Shown here piece by piece: positions 11,032 through 64,000 of a stretch of 64,000 nucleotides of DNA. Positions within the stretch are counted from its first letter, which is position 1. Each line of letters starts with the position of its first letter. Made by a program: the position numbers and the translations under genes. The stretch comes from Solea solea (Eukaryota > Chordata > Actinopteri > Pleuronectiformes > Soleidae), in assembly GCF_958295425.1 (NCBI RefSeq), contig NC_081136.1, positions 7,003,594 through 7,067,593 on the forward strand, read 5' to 3'. The notes under the pieces are model-generated. The model made no database searches. It saw nothing but the letters and a program-made list of their open reading frames with translations, and was not told where the DNA came from.

Positions 11032-11349
11032 ACCCCAGACTTGTCCTTTAATAAGTGTCTCCTCACATCACGTGTAGATGCTTTGCTTTCACTTCTGATG
11101 TTGTTTTTTAATTGTTGCTCACAAAAGGAACTGACACATCACACCTTAAATCCACATCTGTGTTTCCTTATTTATTTATTGCTGTCTGCTTGTGGCCCCT
11201 GTACAGTGTGTGTGTGTGTGTGTGTGAATGTAGTCTCAAGCTGAAAGTGAAGACAGATGATTATTTTGTGTTTCCCGTCATTGCAGAGAAACAGAGTGTT
11301 GTGGATTTGAAAGTTGCGTTCAGGCTCTGCAGTTGAGACTTAACACGAC

Positions 11350-11355
11350 AATAAA
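11350..11355 (+). promoter_or_regulatory. AATAAA, candidate ank2 poly(A) signal
   Basis: Perfect hexamer in CGACAATAAAATTG, 2.3 kb after the stop. A further copy lies at 11564-11569. Confidence 0.5.
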
Positions 11356-11563
11356 ATTGTCCAAAAGTTGACCATTTGATTTGAGAAATGAGCATCTTGT
11401 TTCCATGGTGATAAACAATATATACATATTAGCAGTGCAACTATCTACGCGGGCATGTATGATCAAATTATTACTAAAAAAAAATTAAATAATAACTAAT
11501 AAAAAATATGAACCTGAAACGCTAACAAGGCCTAGCAGCTGCAGTGTGTTTACATGGCAGAAC

Positions 11564-11569
11564 AATAAA
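11564..11569 (+). promoter_or_regulatory. AATAAA, weaker candidate ank2 poly(A) signal
   Basis: Hexamer in GAACAATAAAACTG. It could be the distal poly(A) signal of ank2 or a chance match in intergenic DNA. Confidence 0.3.
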
Positions 11570-11642
11570 ACTGTACATGTGTCAAATGTGAAGTGATGTC
11601 ATTACTTTTTATACAACTCTTTTACTCGCTGCCATCACACAG

Positions 11643-11669
11643 GTGTGTGTGTGTGTGTGTGTGTGTGTG
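11643..11669. repeat. (GT)n microsatellite
   Basis: Uninterrupted GT dinucleotide run. A shorter one lies at about 11205-11226. Confidence 0.95.
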
Positions 11670-12029
11670 AGACGTTTCCCTGATCACACACACCTGCTTC
11701 AAATGAATGGTTATCAGCTGCTGATGAGCTGAGCTTTTCATTTCAAAGTGTGTTGAAGCAGAGAAACGTCTGAAACATGCTCGGTAAGTGATATCTTTAC
11801 CATGTAAAGGTGAGAGGTTTAGTGGGAAAAAAAAGCTTTACATTTAGCATTATAACGGGGAATTTTACTACGTTAAACGTGTTTTGTGTTGCAATGTGAA
11901 ACGTGATACGTTTTAAAATATTAAGTTTATAGCGAAAAAAAGGATTCAGTTTGTGTTATAACGTTAACATTTACTGCGTAACCCTTCTGTCCTCCTGGGT
12001 CAAACTGTCCCAATCTGTTTCAAATGGAC

Positions 12030-12367
12030 CTTCTTTCCTTCCTTCCTTCGGTCTCTCCATCCCTCCTTCCTCCACTCCTTTCCTTTCTGTGTTCCTCCCT
12101 TCTTCCATCCTTCTTTCCCCCTTTCTCCCTTCTTCCAACCATCATTTCCCTCCTTCCTTCCTTCTAACTTCCTTGACCCAATCTGTTCTCTCTTTCTTTT
12201 TTTCTTTCTTTCTTTCCTCCCTTCTTTCTTTCTTTCCCTCCATCCTTCCTTCTTCTTCCTTCCTTGACCCAATCTGTTCCCTTTGCCCATCCTTCTTTCC
12301 CTCCTTTCTCCCTTCTTCCAACCATCATTTCCCTTCCTTCCTTCTTCCTTCCATGACCCAATCTGTT

Positions 12368-12403
<36 letters not shown>

Positions 12404-12424
12404 TCCTCCCTCCCTCCCTTCCTT
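12030..12424. repeat. Pyrimidine (CTTT/CCTT)n tract with a short tandem duplication
   Basis: About 400 bp, almost pure C/T on the + strand. The segment TTGACCCAATCTGTT and its variants recurs near 12172, 12263 and 12354 at a spacing of about 90 bp, so a longer unit was duplicated within the tract. Long open frames on both strands here are artefacts of the repeat. Confidence 0.9.
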
Positions 12425-12494
12425 TATAATGTGAAAAGTTTAATGCAAATATAATGATACATTTGGTGTTAAAATATGAGTATATAATACTCAA

Positions 12495-12496
<2 letters not shown>

Positions 12497-12548
<52 letters not shown>
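12497..12548. repeat. (TA)n microsatellite
   Basis: About 26 TA dinucleotides without interruption. Confidence 0.95.
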
Positions 12549-12551
<3 letters not shown>

Positions 12552-13245
12552 ATATAAGTTTCAAACACAAAATACAATAAGTTTCGTGTTATAAAGTAAA
12601 AAATGTTCTGCATGAACATGTTTTGCATAATGTGAGAAGTGTAATACAAAGTATAGTGAATATCGTAAAATAGTGATACATTTGACGTAATATTAAAAAT
12701 TAAAAATAGAGCAAAAAGCAATATGTTTTGACGTAAACATGTACTCCATAAGCGTTTGTTTTCTGTTATTATATTAACAGTTCACTAGTTTTTGAAAGAT
12801 TTAAAAGACACTGTGCACGTAAAGTTGATGCACATTCCACACAGACCAAGATTCATATTGGAAGCACTTTGCCGCCATCTAGCGGTCGGAGTGCTTTAAT
12901 AAATTTAGTAAAAGATGTGCTGAGATAAACAATATGTACCACATTATTGGTTTCTTCTACTGCTGATATATCAGAATATTCGATAATGTGGTTGCAAATA
13001 CAAATAATAATTTTTTTAATATAATTGTACCTACAGGTATTAAGTTTTGTGTTATAACATGAACGGTGTACGTGATATGTTTATTTTGTAAAAGTGATAC
13101 TATTTAAACTCTCTGGTGTAACTACTATAAGCAATTTTACACCATTATTCTGCTGTAAAATGTAAAAACGAGGTTTGATGTCATATCGGTAGAAAAAAAG
13201 ACACAAGAGTCCAGTTCAGTTCATTTTGGCATAAATCACACATTA
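12549..13245. other. AT-rich intergenic DNA between the convergent genes
   Basis: No gene recognised. It holds short self-similar phrases (GTGTTATAACATGAACG-like) and one CTCF-like motif at 12870-12886. Confidence 0.6.
12870..12886 (-). promoter_or_regulatory. CTCF-like motif
   Basis: On the - strand it reads ACCGCTAGATGGCGGCA, close to the CTCF core CCASYAGRKGGC. It lies between the two convergent genes. Predicted from the motif only. Confidence 0.35.
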
Positions 13246-14558
13246 CATTTTTTTATTTTTCTTAAAACATACATCAGGTTTTCCTAAAAGTGCGCTTTAG
13301 GAAGATTTTTAAAAAAGTAAATAAAAGTGGTGTTAAAGCAAAAAAAAAAGAAGCAAAAATCATTAATGAAACCATGTGACATCATCTGAATTAAATGTAA
13401 AACCTTAAGTGACATAATTATAGACACATTAATAACTAACAGAGATGCTTGTTAGTAACTTTGGCCAAAAAATGTTCCAATTTGTCATAGCTGCAATAAT
13501 CAACAGAAACTTACTGACGTTGTGTGAACATGATATTTTCTCTATTTTAATGGTGTCCAGTGTAAACTGTGGTGATGTAAAAAACACTGGCGTAAAATTA
13601 AACATACACTATAGGTAAAAAAAGAAAAGAAGCAGAGCAATATAGACGTGTCAATCAAACAAAGAACGTTAAAGAAATATGATAATATGACAAAAAGAGG
13701 GACAAATGTCACAATATAAAAAAGTAAACAACGCAAAATAGAAAAAAGAAAATTCACATAATTAGTCGTGTGCTAAATATGAAAAATATGACTTTAAACT
13801 GGAAAGAGTCACAGAATGGCCGTTAGGATTTATACGTTATATCTCTATAGTTTACATTCTACCATAAGACTCTTCACACGTGTGATGATTCAAACACACG
13901 TAAATTAAACTCATCTTTTTATTCATTTTCTTTTTTTTTTTTTTTAATACGTCGCAAAAGATTCCTAGTAAACGCACAACGTCGCCAAGAGAGCGGAAAT
14001 TCACGTCAACTATACCATAAACCTATACGTCACCAAAACAAAGCGAGCCTGTGTCTGAGCTTCAAGAAGTGGCAATTCAAAAAAAAAAGCAGATATGTGA
14101 TATATTAGTCGTTTAAAAAACAATAAAACAAAAACACACACATCACAACAGCTCCTGAATATGTGCAATATTTAAATGAAAAAAGTCTCACTACATGATA
14201 ACTGGAAGGTTCACATATTTGACCAACAGGCTCCTCAGAAAAAAACCAAACACTTTTTATTAAAACAAAATAAAAATAAAATCATGCAGTGGATGGAAAT
14301 ATCACACACTCTCACTACAAAATGTAAGTGATAAAGTTTCTCCCTTAATTTATTCTTTTTTTTTTACATGTATGATAACCATCAATCAGTCCAGCAGCGA
14401 CAATATGTAAACAACACACTGAAGAGGGCGGAGCTCTAGCTGTCATGGACAGGGATTGGCTGAGGAGGTGGGGTTAGATGGACACTTGGTGGGCGGGGTC
14501 TTCTCAGCTGACTGTTGTAGGCTGGAGGGTGTTTGGTCATCATAGATGTTCCTCTCAA
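13246..14558 (-). other. camk2d: camk2d 3' terminal exon and 3' UTR (3' end approximate)
   Basis: On the - strand the acceptor TGTGTTGCAG precedes 14558; the exon begins TTGAGAGGAAC, so with the AA left by the upstream donor it codes Asn and then TGA (14555-14557). AATAAA hexamers on the - strand lie at 14349-14354, 14256-14261, 13918-13923 and 13252-13257. The last would give a 1.3-kb exon; which is used is not decidable here. Confidence 0.6.
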
Positions 14559-14690
14559 CTGCAACACAAATTAATATTATGATGAGAATACACAGCATTT
14601 ATGTTTGTTTTTTGTTATTTGTCATTCAGCTTTATCTGAACTAATTATTGTTATCAAATACTAATTAATTAGTATTAATAAAGTGCCAAA

Positions 14691-14706
14691 AACGCCATCT
14701 AGTGGA
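14691..14706 (-). promoter_or_regulatory. CTCF-like motif
   Basis: On the - strand it reads TCCACTAGATGGCGTT, a good match to the CTCF core. It lies in the last camk2d intron and has the same orientation as the motif at 12870. Confidence 0.35.
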
Positions 14707-15124
14707 AATAGCATGTGTGGTCGAGAGTAGTAAAAATAATCAATTCCAAGGCAAAAATCCCAGATTGACACCCAGATATAATAAAATGCATGTATTATGT
14801 TTCAATGGGACATTTTTGGCGCTTAATGGTATGAGTGTGACACTTGTTTGTACACGGTGTAATTTAACTTCACTGTAGAAGCTGAGCTGGAAATAAAATA
14901 CACAATTTGCCAAAATTCATGCCATATTTATGAACACAACAGGGTTAAAAACATGGTTTTGTTTCCCAAAACAAAATGCTTTTCGGGACAAATAAAATTA
15001 ATAAACAAAAAAAGACAAGAACAAACAAGGAAACAGGGAGGAAAAAAAGACTTTAATGTTCATGTGTTCTCCGATCCACAGCAGCTTCCCGGAGGCTAGA
15101 CCTCAACCCAGGTGAACTTTGACC

Positions 15125-57456
<42,332 letters not shown>

Positions 57457-58109
57457 CTGCGGGAAACAATAAGACGGCACATCAGTCACATCTGTCCGAG
57501 GAGCAGCCCCCGCAATTTAAACATCAGCGCAGAGATTCCACGTATTGAGATCCACCCACCCATCCACCACTCCCTCCCTTCCCGAAACAGATGATCAAAT
57601 AAACCAACGATCGTAATTCATTACAGAGTACAGAAATCCATTTGAGGAAAACGTCTCCAGCAATACTCTTAATACAGGATGAAGGAAGACATTCTGACAG
57701 TGTGATCAGACAAAAGTCAACTGTGAGTAGTGTAGGATTGTCACGCTCGACTCCACGGCCCCCGGTGATGTAACCACATGCGCTAACGTTGGATGTAAAG
57801 TCCGATGTGTTCGAGTGCCACGTTCATCAATAACCACTCGACGTTCATGCAGCAGTGACTAAATGCTAACATCCACTCATGGGAATTCACACTCCAGTGA
57901 AGTACACTCACACACTGAAGGGTTTCCATCACAGGTTACGTCCCCTGCCGGCGCTTAATCTCAGCTCTTACAGCGTCGTTTTAAACCAAAATAGGAATAT
58001 CGTAATATTGCGTCATAGCTTCTCGAAAAGAACAAATGACAAGATTGTTTCTGTACAGCAGAGATCCTGGCAATAATCTGGGCCTCAGGTGGGTTGAAGA
58101 CTCTAAGAC

Positions 58110-58480
58110 AGCCTCAACATTTATCCCAGTGACTCCCTCGCCGCATTGGAAGCCATAAAACAAGGGAAAGCCAAAAGCCAGATCAGAAATAGTCACAGAA
58201 ATCATGTTACGGGATTCATAAAGCTGGGGTTCACGTGGGTGCCAGCTCACGTAGGAATAAAGGAAAATGAAGCGGTGGATAAAATAGCAAATTCGGCAGT
58301 TGTGTTGGAAAAGCTCAGGGAACATTGGAACTATATTTTGTTAATCCAATCTGAATTCTCAAAAGTAAGGCAAAAATCATGGGACAGTGTGGGGGAAAGA
58401 GCAGTCTTCTGAGGGGAAAGTTGGAACAGCCGAGGGAGGAGGTTCAACAGAACAAGTTTAAATTGTTGAGGCTTGGGTAA
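58110..58480 (+). pseudogene. Non-LTR retrotransposon remnant, RNase H domain
   Basis: One frame reads PSDSLAALEAIKQGKA from 58125, then FTWVPAHVGIKENEAVDKIA near 58230. The DSLAALEAIK and WVPAHVGI-x-ENE-x-xDK-xA motifs are those of the RNase H domain in I-like LINE elements. The frame stops at 58410, then resumes with a weakly similar Arg-rich segment. Upstream reverse transcriptase is absent, so this is a broken 3' fragment. Confidence 0.7.
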
Positions 58481-60349
58481 TAGTTGGCTGCAGAGTAAGT
58501 AAGATTGTACCAAAAGAAAAAGCTCAATATGGACCAGATATGAGAGGTCCTGTTGTAACATCTGTTGTAAATGTACAGTATCACCAGTGTCAGATGTGAC
58601 GGTACCAACTCCAATCACACCTCGCTTTACAAGTCTCTTAGTCCTAATCTGACCAATGGGATGCACTTTCACGGGGGGCCATAATCCTCTCAGTCACTGG
58701 GTTTGAAGTAGACTTCCCTCCCTATCTCCACATCACTGCTGCTAATCTGTGACATAACAAGATGCACAGCACGAGTGGTGCTCACCCGTCGTCAAACATC
58801 CCACCACAGGCAGCTGGTCTCTTCCTTCCGTTCGTTCACAGTCTTCATTATCAGCCCGCCACATGTTGTGTGCAGCTTCTTATACTTCAGATAATTTCAT
58901 CTCTTCCTGTTTGAAAATACATAGTCCCATTCAAAATGCAGTCATAAAAACGGTTTTGAAAGTAGTGAAATTATTTGTTTATTGTTTATTATTATGTCTG
59001 GTTTGGTTTTCTGTTGAACAGAAGAATATCTTGCATTTAAGTCGTTTTGTCTGTCAAGTTTACCAAAAATAAATGTGAGAGCAAATCTTGGATTTGTTTC
59101 AGTTTCTCTTAGAGTTCCTTTTTGACTCAGACTTTACCAACTGTAATTCCTGTGGCGTTAAAAATAACTCAACCACAATGTGAATAGGAACTTACTTACA
59201 CAATTTTACACAATCCTGGGGCCAAAACCCTTATATCCTCTTATAATGAGGGCTATAGACTTTTGCACACAGATACACTGTTCCTTCTTTTTAAATCTCA
59301 TTAGCAATACGTATTGTTGCACATTATGCTACAGGCAAAACTGACATTCAGTTAAAATCTACATAACAACAAATAACAGTGTAAAATATGAGTAGGACAC
59401 AAGGGATTGTTGATTTGCAATGTGGAATGTTGCGTGACTCATTTTCTACACGCTGTAACATTCTGATGAAAGATGGTTCCCAGTTAAAACCCAACAATAC
59501 CCGATATTTTACAGAAATATTTTAGTTTTAAGGTTCCAAAACTCTAAACAACCAGTTCAGAAACTCCTCAGCTAACGGAAGAACCTTCCATGCCATTATA
59601 AGTCAACGGAATATTATTTTTCTCCTGTTGCGTGCCCTGGCGTGATTCACTCAGGAGCCGACCCATTTAACAAACCTACATGAGCTCCTGAACATCATCC
59701 CCGGGCCACAGAAAGGAGGACAGCCAGCTATTTTCATCTCAGCTGACTGATCAAATGAGCGGCCTTCGCAGTGAAGCAGCACATCTGGCTTCTCAATCAC
59801 AGACAGCGAGGTTCGGTCACTTAAAACATAATCCGTCAACGTGCTCAGACAGTCATTACTGTCACATACCCACCTCGAAACAAGCACACATACACATGTA
59901 TTTTAAAACAGTCTAACCTTTAATCACTGAGTGTGAAAACGAAAAAGATCTGTCATTCCTGACCATTTTCACCTGCTGTTATTCAAGTCATAAGTGAGTA
60001 ATGGAGTTTGGTGCCAAGAGACCAGGAGAGTGAGTGTAATAAGAAAATGGCAGAAGTGATGAAAACACCCCTGACATATCAAACCGCCCACATATACATA
60101 CTAACCCATTTTACTTTGCCTGTTCCCTCAGGCAACATCTCCTCTCTTATTTCCTGGCTCTCCCTTCTACATGTTCACTCCAGCAGACTGAGTCAACCGA
60201 TTCCAAGTGATGCCAAAACGCAAAAAAAAAGGCAAGGATTGGAAAGAGAACAGAATATGAGGCACAGTTCTTTTTCTCAAAACACTATATATATTAAGAG
60301 CTGCTATTGACACTTTGAACTAACAACCTACTAATTGACAGACTGTAGA

Positions 60350-61060
60350 AATGGGTCAGGATCAGTGGTTGTGCCATTAAAATGGTTTGTCTCGTGTCTC
60401 TTTAATTGGACACTTTCTGTTACACCTGTCAAATATTTTACTTTTGTTCACCTTGTATCTTGTGGGGTGCCCCAGGGAACCATCATTGGGCTGTTATTAT
60501 TTTTTCATTTATATCACAACCTTGGGTTTTTATCATCACTTAACATGGTATTTTTGATTGGTAAATTTTGTATGACAACACTGTAAATCATTTACAGCAC
60601 AGCAGTGTCAGTGGTTACACATATTTTCTCTAACATTGTAACTACTGTGTCTGTGTTTGTGCCGCAGAACCTCATATATGGTCCTATATCGCTTTCAATT
60701 TATATGTTAATCCTTGAGACATTCCACAGAACTAGTATTATAGTAAGATATTACATGACTGGTGGTTCATGGTCAAAAATCTGCCATTTTTAAATACTCT
60801 CTCTTCTATTTTTGTAAAGAATTGGCTACTTTTTAGAACCATAAACATCACCTATGACTTTTACAATTTTGTTTCCTGATTGGGAAAATGAATCAATTTG
60901 TACGCAGATGACACCCCATTGTACCTTTTCTCCAAATTTCAATAATATACAAGTTCCCCATCAACCTTGCTGCATGTGTGACAGTAAATTTTGCTGCTTG
61001 TCTGACCCTATAACAATTTAAAATTTGACTTTAATTCACAAAAACTGAATAAGTCTTTTC
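60350..61060 (+). pseudogene. Non-LTR retrotransposon remnant, reverse transcriptase
   Basis: Degenerate reverse transcriptase: a WFVSCLFNWTLSV block, then SCGVPQGTIIGLLLF from 60458, a second similar block FVPQNLIYGPISLSIYMLIL near 60657, and the catalytic-box text INLYADDTPLYLFS at about 60893-60934, in different frames. Order and spacing suit an L2 or Rex1-like element. Frameshifts and stops show it is dead. Confidence 0.7.
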
Positions 61061-61402
61061 TTCAGGAAACCAAACTATAAAAAAAAATCAAGCGAAAATC
61101 AAAAACTGTGTTTTTGCAAGCACAGTGTCTACACTCTGAAACCCACTGCCTTGTAACAATTGCTTATTCCTTGGATAAACCTGAAACACATTGGCTCATG
61201 AATAAGACAATGACTTCAGGGAAGAAGACGAGACACGCTTTTCTCCCACAATACACCGATCCTCGCTGCGCAACCCCCAACGGAGGGGTGGTGGGTCAGC
61301 TTCACAGGTCTATTCTGACGCCTGAGCTGACAGTCATCATTAGCAATGGTAATCATTGTGACTTTATTTACTGGTGGAGCTGCAGTGGCACTGGAGGCTC
61401 TT

Positions 61403-61428
61403 GTGTGTGTGTGTGTGTGTGTGTGTGT
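61403..61428. repeat. (GT)n microsatellite
   Basis: Uninterrupted GT run in the upstream camk2d intron. Confidence 0.95.
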
Positions 61429-63734
61429 AATTGCAGGAATTGTAACAAGAGCCCTGATAAAATGCAATTAGCTGTAGCTAACAAGGATTCTCAGTGTCTG
61501 CGTCGATGTGCGTCTTCACATTGACGCAGAGTTGGCGAGATGTCAAACTATGATCTAAAAATTGCAGGAAAATAGTTGCTGTCATGAGAATTTTTTTTTA
61601 TGATGTTGTTGTTGCTCCTAAGTTGCTTTTATTTATAAATTGCCTCATGGGTTGGAAATGTCTTGCACGCTGCACACGGCCTGGATGCCGCATGTTCCTC
61701 AACCTTAGTATAAAATGATTCCTTCATTGGTAAATAGTGCCTTTGTGGACAGACTGTAAAAGTTTCCACTATTATCCCCAATTTATTCTATTGCTCACAC
61801 TGATACTTTGAAGCTACGTGACCATGAATCATGTTTTTTGGATGCTCTTTTGTCATTGAAATGTACTTACATCGGTTCCATGTTGGTAGCATTTTCCTCC
61901 TGCCCTCTGCTTGTAGCTCACTTCACAAATAGTATAACTTGCATTGCTGATCATGAGTAGTACAGGCTAATTCATAGTTTTTGTTAATTAAGTTAAAGTT
62001 CAGGACATTATGGTCATTTTCATACCTAATAGTCCGCTAGACTCAGTACGATCGGTGCGATTTTCTCTTAGACGTCCGTTTTATAACCAGCACAGGCTCA
62101 AGAGTGATCAAGAAATATACAAGTAAAATAAATAATTGAAATAACCTCTCTACCTGTTGTCTAGGTTACTATCCACTACAGACTCTTTCTCTTCCTCATT
62201 CAATTTCACATCGTATTCTGCTTCTCAGGTCTTCCTGAGGCCAAACTCCTTGACATACAGAGCAACACAGACTCGCACTGACTCACTCGCAGCTCTGGCA
62301 CAGTTAAGCCCACAGATGATATTCCAAGCCAGAACCTTGACCACTGCAGCCGCTCAGAGACCGCGCAACGAGGCCATCAGACGGCTCGTGTTGCCATTAT
62401 GATGACACAGAGTGAAAAGAACGGGGAAAAATTGTGTCATAAAACATGAGAAATGAGAAAAAAAAACTGTGACTCGAGATGTAAAACCAACTATTCAGAA
62501 GCGGCAGTGAGCCTTCTCTGAACGGCAACACTGCTTCTCCGTGGCTTGAGGCACGGAAGAAAAGAAAAGTGCATTGCGTTTGTGTGGGAGGCGGCTGCTG
62601 CTGCTGTATTTATGCTTCATTTATCACATTCCCCTTCCCTTTCTGCCTACCTGTACACTTAAGTGAAGACAAGAACATCATCATCATCATCACAGCACCA
62701 GTAGAGACAAAACAAAGGCAAAGGAGGCAGATGTGACGTGAAAAGGGCTAAAAATAGAACAGGTCGGGAAACCACAGCACATGCCCACACGCAAACACAC
62801 ATGGAGAGACGGACTGATGCTGCCGTGGGCAAGAGCAGAGAGCAGGTGTGACTAACATTCAGAGAATGTGTATCTGGATGAGTGGGAGGTGAAGAGGGAA
62901 GAAGGTGATAAGAATGGATGGAATGTAGAGCCTGGACAACCCATGTGTTATTTATTTAAACAAAAACAAAGATCCACCTTTCCTTAAATCTTTGTCGGTG
63001 CTGCCCCACACTAAATCTGACTTGGTTTTTAAAAAAACGTGGGAGACCACAAACACAACAGATTCTGTAAACGATATTCAATGTTTTTTTTTAATCCAGA
63101 GAAAGCACAGACGAGACGATCTAGGCGAGACGCGGGACCACACACTTGGTGTTTAATCAAACTATTGCAGGGTTGGAGATTCCAGGGATTTGGAATCTCA
63201 CAGAAACTCGCATGATTTAACGTGACTTCAGAATATAAACAGACATGGAGGCGTGACGTTTTGTGCTGAGAAACACAAAAAAAATGTCATAATGTTGCTG
63301 AGAAGACAGAATCAACTTGGCTTGTAAAAGTTATAGTTCTAAAAAAGAGTATTCAACATCCATTTCCCAACTCGCTCTCATTGGTTATTGTGTGGTTCTG
63401 CTCACACAATTTATCGCTGTTCAAATCGTAAAACTTGTTTAATACTTCATATTTTAATTTTAATTCCGTGACGTTAAAATTGTGTCTGATAATCCTTCAC
63501 AATACGAGATCATTTGGCTAAATAATCTTCATATCATCCTAAAATCAGAATTCTCGGGAGGGCCAGATCGGGACTGAATTCTGGCCAATTCTCCTCTAGT
63601 GTGGGGCAGATTTAAGATTACGTTAGACTAAAACTTAACAGTTTAATGGTTAAGAAATGTTCAAGGTCAAGTGTTCAAGGTCAAGAATTAATGCTCCATT
63701 TTGCTCCTAAAGAATAGCATATGGACACAGATAC

Positions 63735-64000
63735 AGTCAGCACCCTCCGAGACAAATATGCACTGGAGGTTCACAGACGTCACCTGCAACCAGGCTCCCA
63801 CTGACTGGACGACACCAGCTGTCAATGACGCTGGTGTCCGTCCACTCATATGTGCTGTAATTTGTTGTCCATTTTCCTCTAAATGAGAACATCCATCCAT
63901 CCATCCGTCTTCTACCGCTGTATCCTCCACTCAAGGCCATTTTTTATTTTTTAAACGCAGTCATAGGTACGGAAAATGAACAGCTGTGAGTTGACAGGTT
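63735..64000 (-). repeat. Composite repeat, second copy
   Basis: CACCTGCAACCAGGCTCCCA, GACGACACCAGCTGTCAATG and GGTGTCCGTCCACTCATATG, then CATCCATCCATCCGTCTTCT and CCTCCACTCAAGG. Same order of parts as at 44020-44360. It may run past the window edge. Confidence 0.6.

Larger units (their letters stand above)
9041..11370 (+). other. ank2 3' untranslated region (end approximate)
   Basis: Non-coding sequence after the stop. It carries homopolymer runs (A at about 9387 and 9448, C then T at about 9641-9661) and AT-rich stretches. AATAAA hexamers occur at 11026-11031 and 11350-11355, with another at 11564-11569. The second is within 20 bp of a likely cleavage region, so I end the UTR near 11370; an earlier end is possible. 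Confidence 0.6.
57457..64000 (-). other. Upstream camk2d intron (continues beyond the window)
   Basis: The exon at 57397-57456 starts in phase 2, so at least one coding exon precedes it. I searched 57457-64000 on the - strand for the kinase start (a G-KGAFSVVRR-like exon) and did not find it. The stretch holds two LINE remnants, a (GT)n at 61403-61428 and a composite repeat at the right edge. Confidence 0.75.

Noticed and set aside
11951..12494. Open frames of over 160 codons on both strands
   Set aside because: They arise from the stop-poor (CTTT)n tract; the proteins are just F/S/L/P or K/R/E/G repeats.

Overview
The window is vertebrate nuclear DNA, almost certainly from a teleost fish and probably a percomorph. 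It has GT-AG introns, CA/GT and TA microsatellites, and interspersed repeats of kinds common in percomorph genomes. Two genes sit tail to tail. The left one, on the + strand, is the 3' part of an ankyrin gene (ank2). The right one, on the - strand, is most of a Ca2+/calmodulin-dependent protein kinase II delta gene (camk2d). Human ANK2 and CAMK2D are also convergent neighbours, so protein similarity and gene order agree. I cannot tell which teleost co-orthologue (a/b, 1/2) these are.

Layout. 1-4979: two very large Ser/Pro-rich ank2 exons; the first is built from degenerate tandem repeats and runs off the left edge. 6336-9040: six short exons encoding the conserved ankyrin-B C-terminal tail and the stop. 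9041 to about 11.4 kb: long ank2 3' UTR. About 11.6-13.2 kb: intergenic simple sequence, with a pyrimidine tract, a (TA)n run and a CTCF-like motif. About 13.2-14.56 kb: camk2d 3' UTR exon. 15.1-15.84 kb: three association (hub) domain exons. 15.84-28.31 kb: one 12.5-kb intron containing an 8-kb, 38-bp minisatellite and tRNA-like repeats. 28.3-34.4 kb: alternatively usable linker exons. 37.7-57.5 kb: regulatory segment and kinase-domain exons. 57.5-64 kb: intron of camk2d, since the first coding exons lie beyond the right edge, with LINE remnants.

Every camk2d exon boundary was set by splice sites plus agreement of reading phase, and the chain is open from the residues before the K-L-E-R-E-A-R motif to the stop. 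The most striking item is a pair of 73-nt exons, 1.24 kb apart (47738-47810 and 46422-46494). Both encode the same stretch of the kinase C-lobe, from helix E to the HRDLK catalytic loop. One version resembles mammalian CaMKII delta/gamma and the other matches CaMKII alpha/beta. As each is 73 nt, using both or neither breaks the frame, so they should be mutually exclusive. Other points of note are a probable post-death-domain position of the huge ank2 repeat exons, a possible alternative ank2 transcript end with poly(A) signals, two alternative camk2d stop codons one residue apart, and the satellite with its embedded tRNA-like modules.

Limits. All calls are by eye. Repeat family names are avoided where I could not be sure, and copy numbers and repeat edges are approximate.
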